Positions 30,601 to 42,519 of a stretch of DNA of 64,000 nt are shown here, piece after piece. Numbering within the stretch: the first letter of the stretch is position 1; each line of letters starts with the position of its first letter. The position numbers and the translations under genes were made by a program. The notes beneath the pieces are model-generated. The model was not told where the DNA came from. It did not search any database and worked only from the letters and a program-made list of their open reading frames with translations. Origin of the DNA: Petrolisthes cinctipes (Eukaryota > Arthropoda > Malacostraca > Decapoda > Porcellanidae). The stretch is from the NCBI GenBank assembly GCA_033782935.1, contig JAWQEG010000495.1, positions 397,001-461,000 on the forward strand, in the 5' to 3' direction.

Positions 30601-30850
30601 CAATAATAATTATAGCAAAGGGCGTGTTTACAATGAGGACCTGTATGAATTCTTAGAAGAAGACATTCTTGTTATGTGCCCTGATAGTGTCCAAAGAGAA
30701 ACAAAGATGAACAGCAGTAAAAATATGATCATCCTCACATTCTATGGCTCTCATATCCCAGATCGCATTGAGGTGAAGCCTTTTGTTGAGCGTCCTTTAC
30801 AATGTTTTTGTTGTTATGAGTTTGGTTTGTTCTTAAAGAAGGATTTATGT
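30600..30850 (+). pseudogene. Jockey-like ORF1 fragment
   Basis: MIILTFYGSHIPDRIEVKPF and VERPLQCFCCYEFG are homologous to the minus-strand ORF1 at 43540-43660; the knuckle is lost after CCYEFG. Confidence 0.7.
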
Positions 30851-30879
30851 GATGTATCAAGGAACATGCCATCAGCTTG

Positions 30880-31570
30880 TTAGCCCAGACAGCGTCCCAT
30901 CTGGCGTGCAAGCATCAACGAACGGTAACATCTATGTAGGGTCGAAGGTCTACAGCAGGTACGGGTTGATGCCGGGCAGGAGGCTGAACACTGGATGCCA
31001 CAGCCTTAACCAGGGCATCAGCCCACTCATTCCCATCGACGCCTACATGGTAGGACGTTTGGGAAAGTGGCCAGAATTTTTAGGGACAGAGTTGGCCTCC
31101 AGCCCCACAGACCCCCGGTACACTCTGGTTGCAGTGAAAAGTCAAATTATAATAAAGGAGGGGCTGGCCCTATTGTATATGCCTGGGCTACCGAAGCACA
31201 TCCCAGGGAAATGGGACCAGAGCTTACTGGACCAAGGAGTTTGTGGGCCTCCGACCCCCAGGGAGATTGAGGGGAAGGTCTTTGATCCCTCTGCCAGTGA
31301 TGTGGGACCACGTCTACGTTACCACAAGAGCTACAAGTGGGGCCGTACCTTCCATGAGACCAGCCCTGAAGGGACCATACAGGGGGAGGGAGTTTACACT
31401 GCTGCATGCAAAGGGAAATGCACCCCCGTGTGCTGACGGTCCACACAGCAGTGGAAAAAGAAAGGAGCCTCCGGTTGCAGTACACATCACATGGATTTTT
31501 AATCCATGTGGACAGATCTCGTCAAATCCACTAGAAAGTGACCAGATCCTACAACAATTTTTTTTCTAGC
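30880..31570. repeat. Mosaic repeat with antisense Jockey ORF2 piece
   Basis: GGACGTTTGGGAAAGTGGCC (31052) matches 41687 in the Jockey ORF2. The rest is shared in inverse with 3598-3720. A 195-codon plus-strand ORF spans it but resembles no family I know. Confidence 0.4.
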
Positions 31571-32150
31571 CCTGTGGTTGATGGCTAGTATTAACAGAGA
31601 ATAAAGTCAGCCACCCTGGGTACAGGGACAGAGTTGAAAGCAGCAGAGTGGAACATATCGGTAAAGTCCAGTCCAGAGCTAATGGAAGGGAAACACCACC
31701 ATCACCCAGACAAGAACATCCACGATTGTTTCTACTCGGCGAGTTATTGGGGAGAGGGTGAGAGTACTGGGGAGGGGGAGGCGTTAGGAGGGACTGATGG
31801 AGGGAGAAAGGGGAGGGGACGGGGAGTACAGCAGCCAGACTGAAATAAGAAACCACCTGACTGACTGGCTGATAGTGGACGGTTACCAAGTCAATATCAA
31901 TATGTGTTGATAAATATGCCTTAACTTTGGGTAAAATGGCATCCATCATAAATCATAATCCATTATTTATATATCAAGGTAATTTAATAGATTGTGAAGT
32001 AACTGATAGAATATTGTGCGGCTATATTGATCATGATTATTATGACGTGTATAAACAAACATGTGAACCAACCAATATCTCGAAGCTTCAGTCCCGAGGT
32101 TGAAAATATAAATAAAAAAACTCAAATGCAGAACAAGCCATTTCCTTCAA
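31570..32150. other. No recognised gene
   Basis: 31625-31690 resembles the antisense Jockey sequence at 41700-41770; otherwise unassigned. Confidence 0.4.
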
Positions 32151-32168
32151 CCTCATCTGGCTAAAAGA

Positions 32169-32169
<1 letters not shown>

Positions 32170-32209
<40 letters not shown>

Positions 32210-32235
32210 ACCGTGTTTATCCTCCACCAACCTAA

Positions 32236-32320
<85 letters not shown>

Positions 32321-32491
32321 AACATATACATACATATTATCCCTATATAATTATATATATATATATATATATATATAGTTGATACACCTGAGGTTTGGAT
32401 TGATACTCAGGCATCTTACAGGAGCAAACTACCTACAGTAATATCAGTCTCACCTAACAATGCTAAATTGTTGCTCTTGTAACTATATATA

Positions 32492-32586
<95 letters not shown>
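32170..32586. repeat. Long (TA)n arrays
   Basis: Three blocks (32170-32206, 32239-32314, 32355-32379) plus one of about 90 bp at 32496-32586; palindromic and prone to cruciforms and length change. Confidence 0.95.
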
Positions 32587-32589
<3 letters not shown>

Positions 32590-32948
32590 TGTGTATATAG
32601 AGTAACAATAATATTAAATGAAGAAAAAGACACATAAGCATAATGAAAGACGGCAAATACAGTAATCAAATACATATATTTATTAGCACGTCATTGAACA
32701 GAGAGGCACAAGGGCTCCGACGAGTAACAAAGTTAAACCAATAATTGTTAATATTCAACTTCATTATAATTGCGAAAAGAGAGACCTATGAATAATAAAA
32801 AAAAGATATATGGTATATAGAAATATATTATTTACACTATATTTCAAGATAGATTGGTATAGACAAAATCTGGACAGAATAACCACAGGAGAAAACATAG
32901 ACGATATAACGAATAATTTCGTGTATTACATCCTCAGACTAAATGGTA

Positions 32949-33508
32949 CACTTGCAATACAGAATATGTATCCAGGCTTGTTGCTTCGAATAGCCTGATC
33001 GAGTATTAAGTGAGCTCAAGCAAATATGAAACAGGATAAGCGTTGTAATTGGTTCACTAATATGTCAAATGATTCGAAACTTCAACAAGACCTGGATACA
33101 AATATGAAAGAGGATAAGTGCTGTAATTGGTTCACTAGTATGTCAAATGATTCGAAACTTCAACAAGACCTGGATACAAATATGAAAGAGGATAAGCATT
33201 GTAATTGGTTCATTAGTATGTCAAATGATTCGAAACTTCAACAAGACCTGGATACAAATATGAAAGAGGATAAGCGCTGTAATTGGTTCACTAGTATGTC
33301 AAATGATTTGAAACTTCAACAAGACCTGGATACAAATATGAAAGAGGATAAGCGCTGTAATTGGTTCACTAGTATGTCAAATGATTCTAAACTTCAACAA
33401 GACCTGGATACAAATATGAAAGAGGATAAGCATTGTAATTGGTTCATTAGTATGTCAAATGATTCGAAACATCAACAAGACCTGGATACAAATTTTGGAT
33501 TGCGAGTG
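32949..33508 (+). mobile_element. TIR-B copy B5 with six 78-bp units
   Basis: TA at 32947-32948 and 33509-33510. The unit ATGAAAGAGGATAAGCGCTG ... CTGGATACAA repeats six times. The plus-strand frame stays open for 170 codons, giving a 26-residue peptide repeat (NMKEDKRCNWFTSMSNDSKL then QQDLDT). Confidence 0.9.
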
Positions 33509-33596
33509 TACATAATACACACTGGCAAATTACAGTAGTCAACAAATATAATTATGCTATTAACCATAAGTCAAGGATGAGGGAAACATAATGGTA

Positions 33597-33987
33597 CACT
33601 CGTGATACATAATCTTTGACCAGAGACGAACGGCAGGCACCACATGTAATGGTCGGACCTGAGAGTTAAAGGCAGAATTTGAAAGCTACGCCAGTGGAGT
33701 ACTCTTATGGCTTACCCGGTAGAAGCACTGCCTGAGATTTCTCTGGTCTGGGGTTCGATTCCCTGTGGGTACGACTTGAATTTAAATGGATCAATTTCTG
33801 GGTCTGACTTACTTGGTTGATTTGATTCTTCCTTGCTTGATTGATTTGGATTATTACACACACACACATACCCTGCATTCGAACCCATCAGCCTCTATAG
33901 GTGTACTGGGTGGGGAAATGGACAATACCAGGCGATTCGAAGCTTTCTGCTCCTCACACTCTGGTCAGAAATTATGTATCACGAGTG
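33597..33987 (+). mobile_element. TIR-A copy A5 carrying a SINE
   Basis: TA at 33595-33596 and 33988-33989. The (CA)n part of the element is interrupted from about 33644 to 33852. Confidence 0.85.
33644..33852 (+). mobile_element. tRNA-derived SINE
   Basis: An A-box-like GGCTTACCCGGTAGAAGC (about 33709) and B box GGTTCGATTCC (33763) at tRNA-like spacing, followed by unrelated sequence ending in TTGATTTG-type repeats. Confidence 0.6.
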
Positions 33988-34065
33988 TACTAGTCTGTAG
34001 AAATTATCAACACTTTAAAGTTATCAGAATTCTTGATCCTTACGTTGGTGACTTGCATGTCTACG

Positions 34066-34228
34066 TTTTTTTTTTTTTTTTTTTTTAATTGCGCCATTGC
34101 GTCTATCAACAGGCAGGCAACAATACATACGGGTAGGCGGGACCCATGAGAATCCAATGACTACAACCACACATACACACACACACGCACACTCTCTATC
34201 TATCTATCTATCTTCTCACACACACACA

Positions 34229-34264
<36 letters not shown>

Positions 34265-34380
34265 CTATCTATCTATCTATCTTCTCACACACACACAAGC
34301 ACACACATCACGAAAACATAACAGAATGGAGCACAAGCATACAGACAAATATTTACATTATGACCTATTTATATCCTGCA
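34066..34380 (-). mobile_element. LINE 3' end, 5'-truncated
   Basis: Poly-T at 34068-34086, then the inverse of the LINE tail (AATTGCGCCATTGCG, GGTAGGCGGGACCCATGAGA); (CA)n and (CTAT)n expansions inside, ending near AATATTTACATTATGACCTA. Confidence 0.85.
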
Positions 34381-34416
34381 TGTCTACGGTAAAGTACAGC
34401 AACTGAAGCTGAAGGG

Positions 34417-34782
34417 TTAATTATCGAACCACTGGTGACAAGAAGGTTTGCAGGATCCTGTGAGATTCAACAAATAGTTTGTGTGGTTGTCATGGAAATA
34501 TACAATGGTGTCCGAGTACGTATATTTTAATGAATTACCGGTATATCTGGCTGATACTTCACGGCTGAACTCACGGGTGAAGTTTTTCTTGGAGTATAGG
34601 CTGCCTTCGTAATACCATCGTCTAACCCACCGGCTGACTGTGGTGGCGGTGGCTCCAGTCAACTGAGCAATTGATCGAAACGACAGTCCACACATCCACA
34701 TCCTCACGAACCTCTCGCGTTCAGCCAGGATGGTTTTACTGAAATGTCGACGACGATCCATATTGCATCTCTTCCTTTTCAC
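34417..34782 (-). CDS. Small helix-turn-helix protein, unidentified
   Basis: 121 codons from ATG 34782 (an inner ATG before DRRRHFSKT is the likelier start). Residues about 17-52 read AERERFVRMWMCGLSFRSIA then GATATTVSRWVRRW. This is a homeodomain-like helix-turn-helix of the kind at the N-terminus of Tc1/mariner-type transposases and Pax-like domains. After WYYEGSLYSKK the sequence is basic, then Tyr/Asn-rich with no known domain and no DDE catalytic part. TTTAG sits just upstream, so it may be one exon of a longer gene. It could be a domesticated DNA-binding domain, a dead transposase fragment, or a lineage-specific small gene. Confidence 0.5.
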   Translation of the reverse strand: MKRKRCNMDRRRHFSKTILAERERFVRMWMCGLSFRSIAQLTGATATTVSRWVRRWYYEGSLYSKKNFTREFSREVSARYTGNSLKYTYSDTIVYFHDNHTNYLLNLTGSCKPSCHQWFDN

Positions 34783-34799
34783 CTAAAGAGGTCGGTTGC

Positions 34800-35690
34800 T
34801 GTAAAAACAAAACAAAAATTAAAGTAAAATTAAAACAAGAAATATCCACTCAACCGCAATTTATTTTGGCACTTCATCGATCAAAGAAATATACGGTGAT
34901 TGTAAGAAGAAGAACACCACTGTAGTACAGGAGAGGCTCATCTCAGCAGTCTGATGGGGTACTCACGGACATAATTATCTTCCACGTTCGACCTCAACAC
35001 CTTCGACTGTCACAACAAAACCCTGAACTAAATCCCCAATAAATGTATAGAATGATTTTTCCTCGAGTGTTCTGTAGTATGTATGGTGCACAGAAGTTGG
35101 TTCCCTCTGCCAGTCACAATAGGGCTGAATAATCTGTGGTTCGAATCACAAATCACAAATCGCCATCAACCTTTTGTTATTTGGACTTTCGAACCAAACA
35201 CATACATAATTATACAGTAATCAAATCAATTATTTAATTATTATTTCTTTCGTAAACTAGTTTTATGTATGAAATATTTTTCGTGATAGGTGATTAAAGG
35301 TGATTATTTTGTATAAATACAATCCATAATACATAAAGTAAATATGAATATGTAACATTCCTTTTATAAAAAAAAAAAAAAAAAAAAAAATCCAAAATGC
35401 AGAAAAAGGCTGAATTTTCACTCAAATTCTTTCTTGAAAATGGCAGTGTTTTGGGTCTACGTCGCGTTTGATAGCACCAAAAACTTTGAAGCAAGTGTGT
35501 AAGTGAATGGAAAGTTACCGTCTACTTAGTATTATATCTTCAAGTGTGGTAACAAAAACATTCCTTTTCAATATAAGCATCAGTTTTTGGGATGGCATGA
35601 GCACCACTGAAAAGGCTTTAAATATATGAGCAAGTTACCTCACTCGGATATCAAACGATTGGCTAGTAAATATGAAACAAGGGATCTAAC
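34800..35690. other. No recognised gene
   Basis: Unique-looking AT-rich DNA with an A22 run at 35369-35390. Confidence 0.5.
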
Positions 35691-35696
35691 CATTAA

Positions 35697-35925
35697 AGGG
35701 CTGTGGGAATAGGGGGACAGGTTTGTGGGGGTTTAGGGGGGTGCGGGTTTTTTTGGGGGTGCAGGAGTAGAGGGACAGGCTTGGGGGGGGTTAGGGGGGT
35801 GCGGGAATAGGGGACAGGCTTTCTACCCATCCCAAGCCTGTCCCCCTATTCCCGCACCCCCCCCCCCAAGCCTGTCCCCCTATTCCTGCACCCCTCCCAA
35901 GCCTGACCCCTTCTCACGCACCCCC
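35697..35925. mobile_element. TIR-M foldback element M5
   Basis: TTAA at 35693-35696 and 35926-35929; same hinge (GGCTTTCTACCCA). Confidence 0.85.
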
Positions 35926-36053
35926 TTAATTAAACCATTCAATACAGAGACCCACAACCTGATTTCTGCCAAAAAATCCTAGATTATTATTATTATGTTG
36001 TGCTTAATGACGAATTAACATAATACAAATAACACTCAACATTGGAATATCAT

Positions 36054-36211
36054 CTCTTTTCGTGATGTGTGTGTCTGTGTGTGCGTGTGTGTGTGTAGAG
36101 AGAGAGAGTGTGTGTGTGTGTGTGTGTGTGGTTGTAGTCATTGGATTCTCATGAGTCCCGCCTACCCTTGTGTATTGTTGTCTGCCTGTTGACTGACGCT
36201 ACGGCGCAATG

Positions 36212-36241
<30 letters not shown>
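36054..36241 (+). mobile_element. LINE 3' end, 5'-truncated, with A-tail
   Basis: TTTCGTGATGTGTGTG, ATGAGTCCCGCCTACCC, CGGCGCAATGAATTA then 26 A. Same tail as the full LINE at 15765-15922. Confidence 0.88.
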
Positions 36242-36246
<5 letters not shown>

Positions 36247-36488
36247 CTCTCATGCAAACCTAGTTGTTCGTACACCCAAGAACAGTGAGTCAAACCAGTA
36301 AGGCTTCACACTTTTAGACTTGCCTGGAAAGTAATGTCGTACTGCCCAACAACAACAGCAGCAGCAGGAGATCCAGATTTGCGTTGCTTCCCTGTGACAA
36401 GCGATCACTGATTGTGGTTTGGGTGGGAGGTCTCTCTATATTTATTGACCCAGAGCAAAGTCCAAACTCTCGTACAATAGCCCAATAT

Positions 36489-36532
<44 letters not shown>

Positions 36533-36656
36533 ATCCCAGTATATTTTTATATTTGATGCATTGTGGTAAATTACATTAGTGAAGCTTTATAATTTCCAAA
36601 GGATTTATTTTATATAGACGGTTAATATGAAGTGTATAAATAATGAGCCAAGATAC

Positions 36657-37152
36657 GGTATCTCAAACAATTTACTGTCTAATGTTTTCACGTTCAAATA
36701 TGATGTTATTGTTTTAAGTAGTGTGTAGCTGCTTGTATTAAATTAAAAGATGGTAGTTAACGTGTGTGTGTGTGTGTGTGTTATTGTTTTAAGTAGTGTG
36801 TAGCTGCTTGTATTAAATTAAAAGATGGTAGTTAACGTGTGTGTGTGTGTGTGTGTGTGTGTTTGTTTTAAGTAGTGTGTAGCTGCTTGTATTAAATTAA
36901 AAGATGGTAGTTAACGTGTGTGTGTGTGTTATTGTTTTAAGTAGTGTGTAGCTGCTTGTATTAAATTTAAAAGATGGTAGTTAACGTGTGTGTGTGTGTT
37001 ATTGTTTTAAGTAGTGTGTAGCTGCTTGTATTAAATTAAAAGATGGTAGTTAACCTATTTATTGGAAAGTTTATCATCTAAGGAACAGAGGGAAGCTGTC
37101 AAACTCTTACGTGAGTTACCCCTATATGGATGATTATATTTGACACCGAATG
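36657..37152 (-). mobile_element. TIR-K copy K2 with internal expansion
   Basis: Right end intact to TA 37153-37154; left end truncated. Five units of TTTTAAGTAGTGTGTAGCTG with AAAGATGGTAGTTAACG and a (GT)n spacer (about 65-75 bp). Confidence 0.82.
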
Positions 37153-37159
37153 TACACAC

Positions 37160-37690
37160 AAACAATATTAGTCATGCTGTAACACCAAGTTGTGTGTTAA
37201 TATGTTTTTCTATGTATATGTGTGTTTTTTTTTGTTATATTCGTGTAATGATGAATTCTAATTATGACTTTACTATATATTTATCATAGTCATAATTTGC
37301 TCTGCATTTCCTTGGTAGGTGTTGCGTTACATCCACTGCCAGGTTTTAGATGTGATGGAAGACTCTCACAAGATTTAGAGTACTGACAAAAGGATTCCTC
37401 TCCAGAACTTGACGATTACTGCTACGTTATTTTTAATGTGTTTATGATGTGGTTCCATGAGTATGTAAATAATCTGCACCAATGTATAGTGAAATTTGTA
37501 ACCCATGTTGTTGTCAGCTGTTTTATTTATGATTAAGAGACATATGAATGAAAATTAATATGTGAAATTGAGGCTGGTGCAACTGATGATTTTCTAGTTC
37601 TATCATTCTACAAAGGAGAGCAGTGACACTAACCTCTACTTCCATAAAGTTCCCAAAATAAGAAAGAAAATTATTTAATATCTTTCCAGA
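37160..37690. other. No recognised feature
   Basis: AT-rich sequence; short ORFs only. Confidence 0.5.
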
Positions 37691-37754
37691 AACTATTGGC
37701 GAATGAAACATTCCTATGTCTTTATATAACAATTGAGAGAGCTGAAAGGCACAC

Positions 37755-37964
<210 letters not shown>

Positions 37965-38078
37965 TAGCTGAGGTACACCTTGCGTTGTTTGGGGAATAGA
38001 AAGATTGATAAAAAGAAATCAATAGTCACTTCATATTAACGTAATTATCGTACTGTACTGGTATCAACTAAATTATTA

Positions 38079-38665
38079 TTGTGGGTCTCGCCCCAACCTT
38101 GGTGGTGGGCAGACGTTCTCTTGGTGTTCGACCTTCGTTGTTGTCTCTTCGTTATTGTCTGTGTGTTGTTGTTTCTGTATTGTTGTTGTTTCTGTGTGTT
38201 ATTTCTCTGTTTTCTTGTACTCTTGAGTTTTGTTTCGTTGTGGTTTCGTGTGTTTGTTTGTTTCACCTGGTCTTGATCACGTCCTATACACGTGCTCACC
38301 AACTGTTACCCTCCCGGAATGAGCTCAGAGCTCTTAGTGACCGATCTTTGGGTAAGGCTGGAACCTTTTTCCACACACAGGGATAGCGAGGTCACAACTC
38401 CTCGACTTACGTCCCTTACCTATTCTCTGCTAGGTGAACAGGGGTTACACATTTAAGGAAACAATCCCACATTGTCTCCACCCGACCGGGGAGTGTGTGT
38501 ATGTATGTGTGTGTGTGTGTCCCTGGCTGACAGTTCCTGAGATGGTCACTGCTTGTTCAATTGTTTGCTGCTTAACATCGAGGCCTTGACTGGCCTGATG
38601 GAGAGTTTGGGGTCGGATGCAGCTTCCTGTTTGGAAGATGACTTAGCCATGTTGGAGGATTATTT
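38079..38665 (+). mobile_element. LINE 5' end: leader and ORF1 start, 3'-truncated
   Basis: GGTCTCGCCCCAACCTTGG through to an ORF1 start at 38598 (MESLGSDAASC, then LEDDLAMLED). Here the codon before AMLED is TTA where the full LINE has TAG. It breaks off near 38665. Confidence 0.75.
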
Positions 38666-39023
38666 CTGTATTTGATGTATAGATGCCACTAAGCATCTGG
38701 CGGCGCAACAGGTAGGGTCATATACCGCCCAACATAAAATGGTCATCTACATCATTAATAAAATATGTACAAACATAAGATAATCTTCACTACCCCGAAA
38801 GGGAAACGCAGCATGAATAAAAGCCATATTATCTAAAAATGACATTTTACTAAAATAACCTACTTAAGTTAAATATATAAAAGAACTAGCGGAGGTACCC
38901 GGCGTTGCCCGGGAAACTGAAGTTTAGAAATAGTCAATATTAACTTTATAATATGTGAAAGCATTTCAGTCTTGTTGCGCTAGTTAAAAATATTCCTGGA
39001 TCTCAGGCAACTTGCCATACGTA

Positions 39024-39092
39024 CAGTCGCGGAACATAATCCTTGACCAGACTTCCCCTTACACCCTGATCAAGGACTATGGGCCGCGACTG
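39024..39092. mobile_element. TIR-H minimal hairpin element (69 bp)
   Basis: CAGTCGCGGAACATAATCC paired with GGACTATGGGCCGCGACTG; TA at 39022-39023 and 39093-39094. Confidence 0.82.
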
Positions 39093-39094
39093 TA

Positions 39095-39570
39095 CAGTCG
39101 GCAAAAAAAGTTTCGTTACCACCCCTACATTAATTTTAAGATGGGTAAGCCCGGTAGGGTTGGTACTCCACACACTGGGTAGCTGTGACTCGTGTCATCC
39201 GGGACATTCTGGACGGCAATTGTCATTGCTCTGGCAGTGTTAACTTTTTTTATATCAAAAGTTTAGCTGATTTTAAATAAAATTTTGAGTGTTGAAGAAC
39301 TCTTACTATTTAACTATTCATTATTAAACATAAGGAAATGAGTTTGAGTATTTTAGAACAAAAATAACCGTGAAATACCCAGAAAATATAGCATGGGTGA
39401 AAGAACGTCATTCCTGCTTGGCTGGCCATGACACACTGAGGGACACAGTGGCCAGGGGCAGGGACTTATAGAGGCTGGAGGGTGGCGGAGGTACGACACT
39501 CACCAGTCAGGAGTACCAACATTACATCACTCTGTTTTAGGGAAGGTAACGAAACTTTTTTTGCCGACTG
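39095..39570. mobile_element. TIR-G element, abutting TIR-H
   Basis: CAGTCGGCAAAAAAAGTTTC and its inverse (GAAACTTTTTTTGCCGACTG). It shares TA 39093-39094 with TIR-H; second TA at 39571-39572. Confidence 0.85.
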
Positions 39571-40099
39571 TACATAAAAATGATATAGTACATACGCCTT
39601 ATTAGCTTGAAGACCCGAGACTGACTGAATTTCCAAATAGCCTTGTTGCCTTCTTCAGCTCGAACGGAAAATTACAGTTCGAGCTGTACATTTGGCGTTC
39701 GAGCTCTTCTTTATGGTTTTAACCGATAAATAGAATAGTTGATATTTTAACGTACTTTTTACGTCAAGTTACGTCATGTTACGTCATAAAAACCTTCGCC
39801 GGTGGTGCTGATTCAGAATATATAGTTTTGGGAGTGTAACCGGTTTTTTTTTTTTAGCAGATTTATAGTAGATGACGTAATTTTTACATTGAGTTACATC
39901 ATGTTATGTCATACCAAAACCTGCGCCTGGTGATGGTGATTCAGAATATATATGGGTTTTGGATGTAGATGTAACCGTTTTCGAGTTATAAGAGGACAAA
40001 CAGAGACGGTTTGACATTTATAGTATATATTAAAATATAAACGAAAGAAACATTAAAGTTTACCTACCAAATAAAGATTAGCCATAAAAATCATAAAGT

Positions 40100-42414
40100 T
40101 CACAATTTGTAGAGGAAGCCAGCCTCCTCTACATAGGAGAGGGTGTTCCCTCCCACACTACAAGCCTTCTCCCCGAGCACCTGGGAGAGACTGTAAGAAC
40201 CGTCACCCACCCGGTACTGGGAGAGGTGCCTACGACGAAGGTCCCCAAGGCTGGGACACTTGACAAGAAGATGCCTCTCTGTCAGAGGGACCAGAATAGC
40301 ATCACAGTATGGAAGGGGTGCCCTCTCTATTAAACACCCATCAGTCAATAGCGTGTGGCCAATGCGGAGATGGGCAAGAGCTGTCTCCCACCGGCGGGAT
40401 GCCTAGGATGTGGCAGAAGTGAATAGCAACCGTCTTGGCAGGAGAGAAGCGAAACTCATGAGAACCAGCCCAATGCGACACCCTGTCAAGGGCAAGCTGC
40501 ATGCGCCGCTCCGCCACTGATACACGAGAAGCAGCAAACCAGACCGCCAGGTCATCAACGTACATCGAGTTGTCTTTACCATCTGGAAGGGATGAGGCAA
40601 CGGCATTAATTGTCACTGCAAACAACGTGACACTGAGGACGCTTCCCTGGGGGACGCCCTCCTCCTGTGCAATGGATGCTGAAAGGGCTGTACTAACCTT
40701 CACACAAAAACTGCGACCACTGAGATATTTCTTAAGAAAGCGTGGAAGGTGACCCCACAGGTAATATGCATGGAGTTGCTGCAGGATGCCATATTGCCAT
40801 GTAGTGTCATAGGCTTTCTCTAAATCAAAGAACACACAGACCAGGTGTTAATGTCGTGTAAAAGCCTCACATGCAGCAGCTTCCAACCTGACCAGAGCAT
40901 CTGTAGTGGAACGGTGTTTACGAAAGCCAGACTGGGACGGAGACAGAAAATTATCCCGTTCCAAGAAGTATACCAGTCTGACATTCACCATCTTCTCAAA
41001 TAGTTTACAGAGACAGGAGGTCAAGGCAATAGGTCGGTAATTGAGGGCAACACTAGAGTCCTTGCCCTGCTTGGGGAAAGGAAGGAAGGTAGCAACCCTC
41101 CACCCAGAAGGGAAGACACCCTCCAGCCAGATTTTGTTATATAAAGCTAGAAGAAATGAGATCGTCTCCTCACCCAAGTGAAGTGTCTCAACATTGCATA
41201 TGGGATGTTGTCTGGCCCAGGAGAGGTGTCGCTGAAGAGAGAGAGAACAGAATGCAGGTCTCTCAGGGTGAATATATGGTTATAACTTTCATTCTCGTTC
41301 CCCAACTCATGCCTGACAGCCAGAGGTCGAGAGTCATGGCTGGAGACTCTTGTAAAAGCCTCTGCCATGGTGTTGGCCACTGTTAAACCATCCATGATCT
41401 TATTTCCATTGACCTTAAGAACAGGTGGACAACTAGGAGAAAACTTCCCCTCCATCTTACGTACTCTCTCTCCTGAACACTTGGGTGAGTGGGGTTTTAG
41501 TATTAAATGAAGACACATAGGCCTTCCAAGATACACGTCGTGCCTCTTTTAAAACTCGTCTAGTCCGAGCCCTTGCCCGTTGGAAGTCCTCTAAAGAATA
41601 GGGTCCCCACAATTGCGACGAAGGCGAGAGAAAGCAGCGTGCTTCTCCCGCACAGCAATGGTGCAGACTGGTGACCACCAAGGGACAGGACATTTGGGAA
41701 AGTGGCCAGAAGTTCTAGGGATAGAGTTGAGAGCAGCAGAGTGGAGCATATCAGTAAAATATGTTACAGCCTCGTCAGAGCTAACAAAATCTGCTGCAGA
41801 AGAGACTGAAGAAGTTAGCTCTCTAAAGAACTGCCAGTCAGCCTTCTCTAATCTCCACCTAGGAAGACGAGACTGTGGTTCATACCTATTATTTTCTAAA
41901 ACTATAGGGAGGTGGTCACTGCCATATAAATCGGGTAACACACTCCAAGTAAATTCCAACAGAGAACTGGGTGAGCAGAGGGAAATGTCAATGGCGGTAA
42001 AAGTCCCAGTAGGGCTATTAAAATGTGTCACATCTCCCGTATTTAAAACCTCTAATCCTTCATCCTCACTAAAACACCCCTGGGATTGACCGAACTGTCA
42101 CCCCACAGAGGATGACGACCATTAAAATCACCAAATAAATTAAAGGGAGATGGAAGGTCCCGTACAAGACTGTTGAGATCACCCCTCTCAACTGTAACAC
42201 TGGGAGGAAGGTATAAACTGCACACAGTGAAGGGGCGGTCCATAAAAACCTTAACTGCAACAGCCTGGAGCGGAGTGTCAAGCTCCAGGTTCGTGCATGG
42301 AACATCTCGCCGAACTAGGATGGCAGAGCCACCATGGTGACCCTGCCCTTGAAATGAATTGGAATAAAATGCAGAGTATACAGGAGGTCTGGCAGGAATG
42401 TAGTCCCCAAGCAT
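40100..42414 (-). pseudogene. Degenerate Jockey-like LINE ORF2
   Basis: In order on the minus strand: endonuclease pieces (GGSAILVRRDVPC, NLFGDFNGRHPLWG, GSDHLPIVL), linker, RT fingers (PFPKQGKDSSVALNYRPIAL, GFRKHRSTTDAL), FFDLEKAYDTTW, GVPQGSVLSVTLF, MYVDDLAVW and a C-terminal ECPSL-like Cys region. The parts fall into at least five reading-frame pieces (breaks near 42040, 41600, 41500, 41160, 40845, 40345), so the copy is dead. No RNase H domain is visible. Confidence 0.88.
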
Positions 42415-42519
42415 TGTCTCTTGGAGAGAAACACATGTAGGAGAGAAGCGAGAGAGAAGAATGCACAGTTCCTCCCAAGAGGAGCCACTGCAATTCCACT
42501 GAAGGACCTTGAACAGTGT

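Larger units (their letters stand above)
38886..40032 (+). mobile_element. Repeat with GC hairpin head, interrupted by TIR-H and TIR-G
   Basis: It begins AGCGGAGGTACCCGGCGTTG (CCGGCGTTGCCCGG is a short hairpin) and ends with a GAGGACAAACAGAGACGGTT then TATAGTATAT-type tail, seen widely in arthropod repeats. Class uncertain. A duplicated CTGATTCAGAATATATA segment at 39807 and 39928 marks an inner repeat. Confidence 0.5.

Noticed and set aside
30849..31436. 195-codon plus-strand ORF as a gene
   Set aside because: It overlaps antisense LINE sequence and a repeat shared with 3.6 kb; no family resemblance and no splice or start context.
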